A stretch of 64,000 nt of DNA from Verrucomicrobiota bacterium (GTDB lineage Bacteria; Verrucomicrobiota; Verrucomicrobiia; JADLBR01): assembly GCA_029560585.1 (NCBI GenBank), contig JAKQKQ010000093.1:1-64000 (forward strand), written 5' to 3'. A program made the position numbers and the translations under genes. The notes below the pieces were generated by a model. It was not told the DNA's origin, searched no databases, and saw only the letters and a program-made list of their open reading frames with translations. Below are positions 1 to 12,800 of the stretch, piece by piece; the first letter of the stretch is position 1; each line of letters opens with the position of its first letter.

Positions 1-142
1 CGCCGCATCATTCATGTGGAAACTTCCGCCACGTGGTGCGGGCAATCTTGTCTGCAATCACAAGACGTTGCCACATCGTGGGTTGGCGGACAGGATTGTC
101 CGCCCCACGGTCTTGGGCGCGGCGTGAAGTTTCAGGTCAGCG
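1..142. repeat. 142-bp dispersed repeat, copy 1, ending at a stop codon
   Basis: This 142-bp block recurs at 21157-21298 with the same length and only about three differences. It contains the hairpin GGCGGACA-GGAT-TGTCCGCC at 85-104, extended by flanking CGTGG/CCACG pairing. It is bounded internally by inverted arms GAAACTTC (19-26) and GAAGTTTC (126-133). The right end includes the TGA stop (minus strand, 137-139) of the neighbouring gene and its last Arg codon. The other copy does the same to an unrelated gene. It may act as a transcript 3' end or be a REP-like mobile unit; the sequence alone does not decide. Confidence 0.9.
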
Positions 143-514
143 CTTCGAGGGAGCGGGCACCGTCGAAGGGGCTGGCTGCGCGGCACCGGTCTTCTGTCCG
201 GCCGCCGGGGGCGCGGAAGTGTCCTGAACGCGCACCGGGACGCCGCTCCGCTGCATCAGAACGACCACGTTCTGATCCCTCGTGGCCTTGAGGTACTCCA
301 CCAGCGCGCCCAGGAACTTCTCGTAATTCTCCGCGACCGGGCGGCCCTGCACGATCTGCTCGCGGCTGTTTGCTATGGCGGAACTCAAGCTGCGATTCTG
401 GATGCCAATGTAGTGCGCGACCCTCCAGCAAGCCAGAAGCACCAGTATCCCCATAAGGGCCAGCCCCACTGACTGAAACACCCGGCTGGAAGGTGGTCGG
501 CTTAGATCGTTCAT
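137..514 (-). CDS. Small bitopic membrane protein of the ExbBD/DUF4159 operon
   Basis: I do not recognise a named family. The 125-residue product has a short N-terminal cytoplasmic segment, one membrane span at about residues 15-33, a helical, probably coiled-coil region (about 36-90) and an Ala/Pro-rich tail. It looks like a bitopic protein with a periplasmic domain. Its ATG overlaps the stop of the gene before it (ATGA), so translation is probably coupled, and it is the last gene of the minus-strand operon that starts near 6753. The preceding gene encodes a protein of the same size and layout, so the two may form a heteromeric pair. The stop codon lies inside the 142-bp repeat. Confidence 0.75.
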   Translation of the reverse strand: MNDLSRPPSSRVFQSVGLALMGILVLLACWRVAHYIGIQNRSLSSAIANSREQIVQGRPVAENYEKFLGALVEYLKATRDQNVVVLMQRSGVPVRVQDTSAPPAAGQKTGAAQPAPSTVPAPSKR

Positions 515-888
515 TGTCTGCCTCCTGTCTTCGGTGCCACGACCGGGGTCTGTGTCGACGTCGCCGGCTGTGCCGCGGGCACCGACCCCAATGCGGAAGG
601 AGCCGTCGCACTGGCCGCCGGTTGCTGCGGTTGCGCGGCCGCCTTGAAGCCGAATGGCACCAGCACGGCATCGATCGCCGGCTGGCTTTGACTGTAGGCC
701 ACGAGGTTCTGCACCAGCCTCTGGTACGTCCCCCGCCGGGTCTGTATCGTATTCAATTCGTCCTGGACCTGCCGCAACTCCGTGAGCTGGCGGTCGTACT
801 TCACATCCGCCAGCCAGATCAGGACGACGCCCGCCAGCGCAGCCGCCACCCCGATCAGGACCGCCACCCTCTCAACTGTCGTGCGCAT
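511..888 (-). CDS. Small bitopic membrane protein, partner of the downstream gene
   Basis: The product is about 125 residues: one membrane span near the N-terminus (about residues 9-28), a helical stretch rich in Gln, Leu and Arg that could form a coiled coil (about 33-70), then an Ala/Gln/Pro-rich low-complexity tail. No family is recognised. Two ATGs are adjacent (891 and 888); GGGAGG upstream sits 5 nt from the second, so 888 is preferred. It overlaps the next gene by four bases. The conserved pairing with ExbB/ExbD-type genes suggests a structural or tethering role in that envelope complex, which is inference from context. Confidence 0.75.
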   Translation of the reverse strand: MRTTVERVAVLIGVAAALAGVVLIWLADVKYDRQLTELRQVQDELNTIQTRRGTYQRLVQNLVAYSQSQPAIDAVLVPFGFKAAAQPQQPAASATAPSALGSVPAAQPATSTQTPVVAPKTGGRQ

Positions 889-3800
889 CATAACCTCCCA
901 TCCCGTCGCCAGAAGACCGCATCGCGGTCCGCGGCGCGCTCAGAGCTTCCTCATTGAAACATCATCGAGATAAAATTCGCCGGGGCCTTCCATCAGGAAT
1001 TGGAACCACTGTCGCTCAAGAACCCGGCCCTTCTCTTTTCCGGGGATCTCGAAGACCTTCTTGAAGAATCTCCAGTTGCCCGGCGGCAGCTCTTCGAGGA
1101 AGCGGATGTGGGTCAGCAGTTTCTGGCCGTACCACTGGACCTGCTCGCCCCGCCGCGTCTTCTCTTGCTCCCATTCCCACCCCTCGAGTTCAAACTCGAG
1201 ATTCTTGAGATTCGATCGCCGATACCAGAAGCTCACCTCGTACTTCGCGCCGAGTTGCAGGCTCACGCGCTGCTCGTAGTCCACGATGTTCCTGAAGGTC
1301 TTGACTGAGGCGCCGACCTGCGGGAACTTGCCGTTGGCGACGGTCTGATTTGGTTCGACAAACCACACCTTCAGGCAGTCCCCGCCGGAGCGATTCGGCC
1401 CCGCCGCGTTGGTCGGGTCATTGACCTGATCGACGACGTGGTACGGAACTCCCGCATTGAACCGTTCCCGCCAATACACCGGCTTCTTGTGCGCAGGATA
1501 GATGTCGGCGCCCAGCAGGGTCTCGATCTTTTCGAATTTCGGCGCCCCCGCCTTGCCCTTGTTGTACGCCACCTGGATGATGCCATCGGACTTCCCAATC
1601 AGCAGATCGAACAGCCCATCGCCATTGAGGTCCCCAATGCCTGGGCATGACATCTGCCCAAACGATTTCTGGCTGCCCACCTGGATCAGCGTTCCCTCGG
1701 AGGACAGCGGTTCCTTCAGGTCCTTGTTGCCCGCCTTGTTGGCATGAAGCGTGAACTCGCCCTTGTAATCGCCCACGAGCACGTCGAGGTTGCCGTCGCC
1801 ATCCCAATCCACGACGACGGGCTTGAGCTGCTCCCGCCCGTCGCCCCAGACAAGGACCTTCCGCTCCTCCGCCTTGAAGCGCGGGCCCGAGTTGCTGCCG
1901 GTGTTCTGCAGCATGTACACGGCGTTGCACCCGTAGGTCCCCTCGCCCACGATCAGATCGCGGATGTTGTCGCCATTCCAATCGGCCACGAAGGGCGTGA
2001 AGAAATTGCCCCAGAACTCGCCCTGCTGCCGGACGTTGATCTCAAAATCCCCCGGCTTCGTCCCGGGGACCGATATGCGGCCGCCGCTGATGTTGAGGGG
2101 CACGCGGAGAATCTCGCCGTAGAAGGTGCCCACCACCAGATCCGGCTCACGATTGCCATCCCAGTCGGTCAGGTTGAGCCGCGGGACATACTTGGGGTTC
2201 TGCCACTCCCAGGCGTGCTCCATGTTATAGCCGCCCCACCGTTCCTCGCTGAATAGCCAGATGGGCAGGATCTCGCCATTGGCGAATTTCGGCGCCTCCT
2301 TCGCCCCGCTGTTCTTGAAGACCCAGACGAAGCCCACGCCGTCAGCCACCACCAGATCGGGCAGACCATCGCCCGTGACGTCACCGGCCTGAACCGAGGC
2401 CGGCATGGGGATGTCGGTAACCTTGCCGCTGCTGGTGGCCGCCATCCGGGTGGCGGTCGGCACTCGAAGTTGCCCCTTGCTGTCCACGCCCTCCCAGAGG
2501 TTCTCGGTCTGGATGGCGCGCGACATGTCCGCGTTGTTGATCTGGTTCGTGGACTGCGCGACAATGGGCCCAGCCACGAGGACACCGAATGCGGCGACGG
2601 CGCACCCCAGCGCGGCGCGGCCTGTGCAGCTATTCGATTTCGCGTGCCGTCGCATCGGGGGGCGTACGCGGCCCGGATCAGACATCGGGCACCGTCCGCA
2701 GCTTGGTCTCGTACCGCAAGAGGAGGTAGGCGACGATGTTGATTCCCAGCTTGTAGGATTCGTTCAACGTCTCCTCGTTCAGGTTGCGGTAGAAAATCTT
2801 GCGGTACTCCCAGAAATCTTTTTCTGCGCGCTGCATGATGGTGTTATCGATCTTCTGCAGGGTCTCGTCGAAGGTCACCTGCCACATGGCGCCGTACCCG
2901 TTGACGGTGTAGATGACGGCCTCGATGCCATCGATCTTGATCGCCTCCACCGGCCAGTGGGAGAAATTGAGGCCGGCGGGCGCGCCCGGCAAACGGAAAT
3001 AGCCAAGGCTGTTGTAGACCGCATGGGTGTCGGCCAAGGGCTCGAACGGCTTGTCCGCGTCGGGTATGACGCGCTTCATCTCGCGCCGGAACGCGATGTC
3101 AAAGCGCGAGCGCTTGCCAGGGAGGGCGTTGTCACCCCAGATGCAGCCGCCGAGCAGCAGATACTTGCGCAGGTTCAGCACTTCCGCGTCGGTCAATTTG
3201 AAATCCGAGCGGCCGGTGATGTAGATGAACGGCGGCTTCGTCTCGTAGATCTCCGGGCTGTCGAGACGAAGGACCGCGCCCTGGACCCTGCACTTGATCT
3301 TGCCCTTGGAGAACCGGTTGATCATCTCCGCAAGATTGGGGACGCTGCCACCGATGATCTCCTTCTTGTCCTCGCCGAACCGCACGAACGCCAGGGAGTC
3401 GCCACCCGAAGAAAGCTGGCCGATGTGCACGGTGAACTCGGCCACGATGCCCCGCGGGCCCGTCCCGCTCCCCGAACCCCGGTTCTTGATCCAGCCCTTC
3501 TGGAAGTTCTTGATCCCCATGAGCGCCTGTTTGCCCAGGGAACCGATGTTGCCCGTGAGCGACGATGCGGCGGCGCCCCCCGTGATGTTGGCGGCCGTGG
3601 GCAACGCGGGGGCCGTCGGCACGAAACTCTGGTTCGGCGTCAGATTGGGCGTGACCGCCGTGATGATCTCCTTGACCTTCAACTCCTGCGGCTGGGAGGC
3701 CTTGTTGATGTTGACCTGAAAATCCTGCTTCTTGGTCGGGGCCGGCGGCGGCATCGGGGGCGCCTCGCCCAGCCCGTCGCCCACGATCAACGAAAAGGCC

Positions 3801-6800
3801 TCCAGCTGCCGGCGCGGGCTGAATGCCTCGAAGACCACCACGCCCGCGAACAGCAGGAACAACACCGCGTGCACGAAGAGGGCCCCGACGAAGAACCGCG
3901 CCCCGAGGATGCGCTCCCGAAGCTTCTTCGTTATCGCCTTTTTCTTCTCCTCTTCCATCAACGCGCTCCCGAACCTAATTTAACATTACCATTTGCCGCA
4001 CGCCACCCTGCCGACCTCACGAACTCCCGAAACTCAGGTTCTGCACTCCGGCATCGACGCAGGCATTGAGCACATCCACGATCCGCTGGTGGGGCGACAG
4101 CTCGTCGGGCACGACGATGTACGGGTTCTTCGCACCCAGCTGCCTCACCGCCGCCTTGAGGCGCGCCTCCAGCGCCGGTAGCGACTCCGACGCCGGCGTA
4201 TCGACCGGCGAGTCGTTGAAATAGACCTGCTTGTTGCGCCCGATCTTCAGATACACGGGCGTGGGGGCCACGCCCGATGGCGCCGACCCCTCCGAGGGCA
4301 GATCCACCGAGAGCTCAGCCTCCTTGGTCTGCGACCCGGCCATGACCATGTAGAACAGCAGCAGCACGAACATGACGTCGAGCATGGGCGCGATCTGCAA
4401 CCCGAACTCGCCGCTCTCCCCGCCTCCTCCTCCGCCCGCCATGGATCAGGTACCTTTCTTGGTGTACACGCCCTCTTGCAGGACGGCGTACGTGATGTTG
4501 TTGATCTCCGCGCTCGCGCAGGCCTTCAGCACGTCCTGGAGGAAACGCCACTGGACCTCGCGGTCCGCGCGCACGATCACCCGGAAGGGCTGCTTCTTGC
4601 CGCGCTGCGCCTGCTCGTGCAGTTTCTTTTTTTGCTCCAGGATCAGGGTCAACTCATAGGCCGAGCACTGCTGCTCACCTACCGCGTAGGTGGAATTGAA
4701 GCCGGTCCACTTGACGTTCACGACGACCTCGCCACTGTCGGTCTCCTTCTTCTTCTTCTCGGCTTTGGTGGCCGTGGCGAGCTGGATCTCGCGGTCGCGG
4801 AGCATGACCTCTTTGCTGGTGATCGACATGAAGAAGATCAGCAGCACCAGCAAGATGTCGATCATGGGGGCGATCTGGAACTCGGGGTCCTCGTCCTCGC
4901 CCATGTAGGCGAGTATGCTGACTTTCTTCTTCTTCGCCATGTTTCGTCCCGTTGGCTCCCGCTCCGATCAGCGACGAGAGGTTCCGATCACTGATGCTGC
5001 TGCGGGTAACCACCCTGCTGCTGGGGATATCCGCCCTGCGGTGGATAGCCGGGCTGCTGGGGGAAACCTTGCGGGGGCATCGGGAAACCCTGTGGCGGCT
5101 GAGGCAGGCCCGGCTGTTGGGCCCCGGGCTGCGGGAAGGCCTGGGCCATGGGCTGCTGCCACTGCGGGGCCGCGGGCGCCTGCGGCGCCACGCCCTCGCC
5201 CACCTTGATGCCGTGCAATTCCTCGAACGGAACATCCTGGATCAGGCGGTTGACCTCGCTATCGGCGACGATCACGACGCCCTGCGCCCGGTTGCGCAGG
5301 ATGTAATAGAAGATGAACGCCGGGATGGCGACGAGCAGACCGCCGGCCGTGGCAATCAGCACCTCCGAAATCCGCGCCGAGAGCGCCGCGGGGTCCGTGA
5401 TGCCGGATTGGCCGAGGACGGCGAACGCCCCGATCATGCCGGTGACCGTACCCGAAAGACCGATCATCGGGGTGACGACACCGAGCACCGAAAGATAGGT
5501 GTTGCGGGTCTTCAGCAGGGTGCCCTCCTTGATCGAGACCTCGCCTATGATCGCGTCCACAGCTTCCTTGCCGCGGCCCAGGCGCTCCATCGCGGCACCC
5601 AGCACGGTGCTAAAGAAGCAGGGGTTGGCGCGACAGACCTCCCAGAGACCCTGATAGTCGCCCTGGCTGATCATCTCGCGGGCCCTGGCCACGAGCGCCG
5701 GGGGCGCCAGCTTGACAATGCGAAGCTTGAAGAATCCCTCCGCCGTCAGCGCCACCATGGCGATCGAACATGCCGCCAGCGGGTACATGACCCAGCCGCC
5801 TTCGACCCAGACTTGCCGGAGAGTCTTGCCGCTCTTCTTCCCTTCCCCGCCTTCGGCTGGCGCGGCGGCTGGCGCGGCGGCCGGGGCGGCGGCCTGCTGC
5901 GCGTGAATCTTGGCGTCGGAGGCACCCAGCAGCGCCAGCGCGAAGCCCAACATGAGGAGGTGTCGCTTCATATGCTATTGATTCCAGTCTATTCCTTGTT
6001 CCTGCATTACTTCACGAAAACGGATTTGTCCTCCCGCAGGGCCTTGATGCGGGCCTCGGCCTGCGAGACCAGGGAGGGATTCAGGGGGTACAATGTGGTG
6101 ACCCGCATGTAGTTCTCGAGTGCCTCCTGCTTCTGGCCCCGGGCCTCCTCGAGCTGTCCCATCACAAAGCACGCGTCCGCGAACACCCGCTGCTCGGCCT
6201 CCGGGGGCGCCAGCATCTTCTGCGAGTTCTCGAGGATCGGCTTGAGCGCCGCCTCGGCTTCAGGCAGGCGGTTGACGCTCACGCTGATCTTGGCGAGGCC
6301 CACCTTGGCCTTCACGGCGTAGGGGGAATTGGCGTAATCGGTCTCCATCTTGCGATAGATGGCCCCTGCCTCAGTCTTCTTCCCGGTGGCCAAATAGGCA
6401 TCGGCCACCAGCCCAAGCGCCTCGATGACCCAGTCCACCTGGAGGCCGGCAAATTGCTGGGCATCCTTTTCGATGGCGGCCAAGACCTGGGGGTATTGCG
6501 ATTCGGCGAGGGCCTTGCGCGCCTCGGCGAGACCGGCCGGCGGCTGCATGAGGATCGTTCGGATGGTCTCCTTGGGGACGGCGGTCTCGACGCCGTTGGC
6601 CATGCGCATCACCGGGGCGCCCGAAGGCGTCACCTTGACGATCTTGCCCTCGATCGTTTCGCCCCGCGCATTCGTAATTTTATCTTGCGCGGCGCAAGGG
6701 CCGACGGCATGAATCAGCCCCATGATCAGCAGCGCGGTCCCGACAGTTCGCATAAAAAAAGGTGTCTCGGTTTGCTAGACCAATTCGCGGATCGCGTCAA

Positions 6801-9800
6801 TGCCCAACTTGAAAATTCGGCCCCGCGCCTGACACCATAGAGTCCCATGATACAATTCATTCGCAATCGCTCGAAATTCCTGCTGTGGGCCATCGTCGTG
6901 GTGGTCGTGGTCTTCTTCTCGTTCTGGGGAACACTGGGCCCCGACGACCTGGCCGGCGTGCGCAAGATCGGCCGCCTCGCAGGTCGGCCGGTGGCCTGGG
7001 AGCAATTCCGCGGCCGCCTGGCCGAAACGGAGCTGGTCCTCGGGCTTTTCAGCGGAATGCCCATGAACATGGACATGGGCCGGGATTTCGCGATCGAGCA
7101 GACGTGGCATCGGCTGATCCTGCTGCATGAGGCCCAGGCGATTGGGATGCGCGTCGACCCGGCGGAGAAGGGCCAATTACTGGCGTCCCACCCCCTGTTC
7201 CGCGCCTCGGATGGCAGTTTCGACAACGCTCGGTTCGAGACCTTTGTCAAAGACACCCTGCCGCGCTACCGCGTGGGCGAGCAGCGTTTCGAGGACTTGC
7301 TCGGGGAGGAGATCCTGAGCCGCCGGACCGCCGCGCTCCTGACCGCCGGGGCGAACGTGCCGATGGCCAAGGTCCGCGAAAACGCCGAACGGCTTTTCGG
7401 GACGGCCACGGCCTGGGTCGTGACCTTCAAGGCCAGCGAGTTCGCGGGCGGCCCGGCCCCCACGGATGAGGAGGTGCGCGCGGCCTTCGAGGCGCAAAAA
7501 GAGCGCTTCCAGACCCCGGAACGCAGAAAGGTCCGGTTCGTCCGTTTCTTGCTCGGCGAGCAGGACAAGAAGCTGGCCGAGGAAGAGCAGAAGAAGAAAT
7601 TCCAGGCTCTCGGGGAACGGGCCGTGGCGTTTTCGGTGTCGCTCTACGATCCGGACGGCAACGCCCGGAAGGACTTCGATGCCCTTGCGGCCAAGGACGG
7701 CCTCTCGGTGGAAAAATCGGACTGGTTCACGCAGGAGGGACCGGCTGGCCTGCAGAACCCGGACGGGTTCGGCAAAGCGGCGTTCCTGCTGAACGCCGAT
7801 CAGCCAAATAGCGATGCGGTACCCGGCACCAACGAGGTGTACGTGATGACGATGGACGCGGTCGAAAAACCCCAGCCCAAGCCCCTCGAGGCGGTGCGCG
7901 CGGAGATCGTTCGGGAAAGCCAGCAGCGCAAGGCGATCGACGCGGCCCTCAAGGCCGCAGGCGACGCCCGGCAGAAGATCGAGGACGCCATGAAGCAGGG
8001 CCGAAACGCCGACGAGGCCATGCGCGAACTCGGCGCCCGGGCCGCAAGATCGAGAAAATCGTGCCCGCCTCCGGTGGCGAGGCCTCCAATCCCGAAGAAG
8101 AACAGCTCCGCGCCTGGGTCTCGCGACTCGACACCGGCGAAGTGGGCCAGCTCCGGACCCAGGGCGACTCGGTGTCCTTCGCACTGGTCACCGCGCGCAC
8201 GCCCCCGGCGGATCTGGACGCCCGGTTGCCCCTCGTCAAGGCAAGGATGCTCGAGGAACGCCGCTCCCTCGTCATGCGCGAATGGCTTGCGATCTTCATG
8301 CGCCGACCCGATACCCTGCTCGGCGGCATGCAGCAGCAGGGCGAGGGCGGCTAGATCGAAAATTCAGACACGAATGGCGCTAAGTTAAGGGACATTTGGG
8401 ATCGCGGCATGGGCATCCTGCCCATGGCCAGCGCCACGGCCAAGATGGCCGTGCCACTGTCGTGACAAACTTAACTTAGCGCCATTCAATTCAGACACCG
8501 AATCGTAGGAGCCTGCTTGCAGGCGATTCGAATCGCGCGCAAGCGCGCCCCCACGTCCCATTTTCACCCCCGGTGGTGCCCCGAATGCCCGCCGACAGGC
8601 GGGCGCGCGGGGGCATCCGATCTGCCCGAAGACTCCCGTGGCCGTGAGGCAGGCAATCCTGCCTGCCGACGCGTGCCTTGGCCGATGTCGCGGACAGGAT
8701 TGCCCGCGCCGGGTCTGAGTCGGTCCCACCCCCGGCGCCGCCCATCGCGCGGCATCGAACCTAACCCGGTCGCTCCCGCAATCCGGTCTTCATCCCCCCG
8801 GGCGGTCTCCGACCCCGGCCGCCCTGCGGAGCCGGTCGTTGATGGCCGATCCCACCCCCCCCGCCGGCACCTCCTCCACGAAGATCCGGCGCGCGCCGGA
8901 TTCATCGAGCTGGCGCAACAGCCGATAGAGGTTGCGCGCCGCCTCGCGCAGTGAGCCCCGTCGGCTCAGTACCCGCACCACCCCCGGAAAACACTCGATC
9001 CCCTCCCTGAATGCCAGCAACGCATCCCGGCCCCGGAACCGGGGCGGCGACGAACGCCAACCAGGCCGGAGGATGCGCACGGGTCGGGACGGGGCGTAGT
9101 GCTGCCTCAGCAACCCCGGTGCCTCCGGATGCGCAGTCGGCGGACGCGGACCGCGCAACCACACCCGCCTTCCGGTGGCGCGCGCGATCTGCGCGTCCGT
9201 CACAGCCCCTGGCCTCAGAATCTCAAACCCCCCGCGCGATGGCCGGACGATCGTCGATTCAACCCCATGGAAACACGGGCCCGCATCCAAGACGGGCGGC
9301 GTGTCAGCCCCGAACTCCTTCTGGACCGCCGCCGCCGAAGTCGGGCTGATCCGACCAAAACGATTCGCGCTTGGCGCGGCGATCGGCCCACCAAACGCCC
9401 GCAGCAGGCGCCGCGCCACCGGATGCCGCGGCATCCGTACCGCCACGGTCGCAAGCCCCGCCGTCACCCCCGCCGGCAACGCCGCCCTCCTCGGCAACAC
9501 CAGCGTCAGCGGCCCCGGCCAGAATGCGTCGATCAGCCTCCGGACCGATGCGGGCACAGCCCTCGCAACAGTCACCAACTGCGCCGTGTCCAGCACGTGC
9601 ACGATCAAGGGATCGAACGACGGCCTGCCCTTGAGCTCGAACACGCGACGGACCGCACAAGGATCAAACGCATCCGCCGCCAGCCCGTAGACCGTCTCCG
9701 TGGGCATCACCACCAGCCCGCCCGCCCGCAGCACCCGCGCGGCCTCTAAAATCCGGATCTGGGACACCCTCTTTGCCACAAGCCATTTCATAAGCCCAAT

Positions 9801-12800
9801 CCCACGCCATGCGTAGGAGAAAAGCTCCGCCCCCTTGTCTTGGGAACAGCATGGGCTTCCCGGTTGCGCAGCCACAACCGCGACTGCGCCGACATCGGAG
9901 GCGCCGCTCGAGGCTTGCCCACCCGCCCAAAGGCACTAGCCTTCCCCCATCGGACAACCCCCCGGATGGGTGGCAGAGTGGTCTAATGCGCCGGTCTTGA
10001 AAACCGGAGTCCCGCAAGGGACCGTGAGTTCGAATCTCACCCCATCCGCACCGCCCGGACGCCTGCGCCAAAGCCAGCTGCCGTGGGGATGAAAATCTTC
10101 GGCTTGACTCTTCCCGATTGCGCGCCAGTCTTGAAATTTACCACCCATACTATGAAGGCCGAACTCGTCACTTCCGCTCGCTCGCTCGTCCCGAACCCCG
10201 ATATTCTTGTAAACATGGTTTCCCGCCGTGTTCGCCAGCTGGGTCTCGGTTATCGGCCCCTGGTCCCAGTCGATCCCACCATGACCTTCATGGATGTCGC
10301 CCTGAAGGAAATCTCCGAAAAGAAACTCGTCTTCGAAGAGATCGTTGACGAGGAAGACGGCAACCCCGCCCGCCGCAAGACCGCTCGCCGCAAGCGCGGC
10401 TGACGGTTCGTCGGCGCGCCCTCGGCGCCATGGGCACCAAGATCAGCGGGGCAATCGCAACCAACCGACACGCTCGCAGGGACTTCCACATCCTTGAGAC
10501 GGTCGAGGCAGGCATTGTTCTGTCTGGGACGGAAGTAAAATCCATCCGGGCAGGCCGCGTGAATCTCGCCAATGCTTTTGCCCGGGTGGAGGGAGGCGAG
10601 ATCTTTCTCTACCAGTGCCACATCGCGCCCTATGAGGCGGGGGGTGTTTTCAATCACGAGGCCGAGAGACCCCGCAAGCTCCTGATGCACCGCGCCCAGA
10701 TCGATTCGTTGCGGACCGAGGTCGAGGCCAAGGGTCGCGCCATCGTGGCCCTCGAGATGCACTGGAAGGAAGGCCGGGTGAAGATCGTCGTCGGCCTCGC
10801 CAGCGGCAAGACCCACGAGGATCGCCGAGATGACATCAAACGGGCCGCGGCCAACCGCGAGATCGACCGCGCCATCAAGAACCGCCTCAGGCGATAGTTC
10901 GAAAACTCCCATAGCCGTGAGGCAGGCAATCCTGCCCGCCGCCGCGTGCCTTGGCGGACGTCGCGAGCAGGATTGCCCGCGCCACGTTCGAGTCGATTTC
11001 TGTTCTTGGTGGTGCCCTGCCGTCGGGATGTGACGCCCGGTCCTCGATAACCCAAGGCCGTCGCACCGCCCGGCGCCCCGCTGCCTACCGTGGCATGAAC
11101 GGTACCCGCATCAAGCCGGCGACCAGCCGCATGCAATCCCGCCCGAACATGGCAGCACCCTCCCTGGTCTGGCCAAACATGGGAAAACGGCCCGGGGATC
11201 CAAACGCTCCCACCAGCAGAAGCGGCACCAGCGCGGGCGCCAGCGCCAGCGCCGGAAGCCTGATCCATCCCGAACCCGCGAGACGCGCTGCGCGCATCAG
11301 TGCATCGTCCACGCCAGCCCACTCAAGACCGGCCCGCACCACGAGGCACGCCCCCACCACCGACGCGATCGACAGGAAGTCGGGCAGCGGCCGGAAGTGA
11401 CTTCCCTGACCCTCCCGATACCGCGCGGCGATCGGCACCCCGCGCACCGGCACGCCGCGGGCCATCGCCGCGATAAGAAATTCGGTCTCCATTGCAAACC
11501 CGTGCGACCGCGTCGCGCAAAGCTCTGCCACCGTCTGCGGCACCAGCCGAAACCCGCATTGCGAGTCGGCCAACCGACACCCCGCCGCGTGCCCAAGGAA
11601 CGTCGCGGCCATCTGCTGTGCGAATAGCCGGGCCTCCGGGATCGGTCCACCACCCGCAAACCGGTCCCCGACAAGCAACGCCGCGGGTTCCTTCTCGTGA
11701 ACCTCAAGGAAGCGGGGCACATCATCCGGGTCATGCTGGCCGTCCGAGTCCATCGCCACGACCGCCTCTGCTCCCAACGACCACGCCTCGGCGAACAACC
11801 GCCGCAATACCGCCCCCTTGCCCCGGCGCCGCGGCATCACGACGACCCGCGCCCCGGCCCGCCGCGCCTCCTCACCCGTCCCATCCCCGGACGCGTCGTC
11901 ACCCACGATCACCCGCGCGCAATGCTTCGACGCCCCCGCCACGACAGAGGCGATCGTCCCGGCGGCATCCCTCGCGGGAACCACCGCCATCACGCGCTCC
12001 CGCAACGGCCCAGAAGAATCATTCGCCACGCCGACCAGAGAGCACACACCGGACCTCCGCTGTCAATCGGAATGCCCGGGGCGGAAGGCCAGGACACCGG
12101 CCCGACCCTGTCTCAAAACGCCAGATCATCACCTCCACGCTGGCGTCTCAGTATCAGCTGGGAGGGACGCCGTCCCCGGCGTCCGCGATGCACCGGCCGC
12201 GCAACGCCCGGGCCAACCCGGCCCACGAGGCGAGCGTGTCTCAAAACCTCTGAGCCGAGCCGCCTGGCACAGGCGGCCTACAAATTTTGTAGGGCATCTC
12301 TGCGAGATGCCGTGCATTGTCGCGCGCCGCACACCATTGGAAGTCCCCCCTATCATCAGCTGGGCATTGATTGTTGGGTGTTCCGTGTTGCGCGTTTGAG
12401 TTTTGAGACAGCCTCGGGCCGGCGTCCCTCCCGCGCCCAACGCGACTGCTGCGTGGGTTTTAAATCGGGCTGCGAGGATCCCGCTCGCGGACGATTGAAG
12501 TGGCCGCGAGCGCACTCCTCCCATTCGGCCTTATCGCGGACACCGCCCCGCCCGTGTGACGGCTCGGGGCGCCACAAGCACGGGGCCCGGTCCCCCCGGG
12601 ACGGCTACCCCATCCACTCGCGGGGCCGTCCGGCCTTCTGGACCGCCGCCAGGGCCTCGCACGCGATATCGCAGTTCTCCTTCAACTGGAAGTCAAACAT
12701 GCCGACGCAGATGAAGTCGGCACCGTTCTCGAAGGCCCACTGGAAGGCGCGCTTAGGATGGATGGCTCCGGCGGCCAGCGTCTTGAACGCGATCCACGGC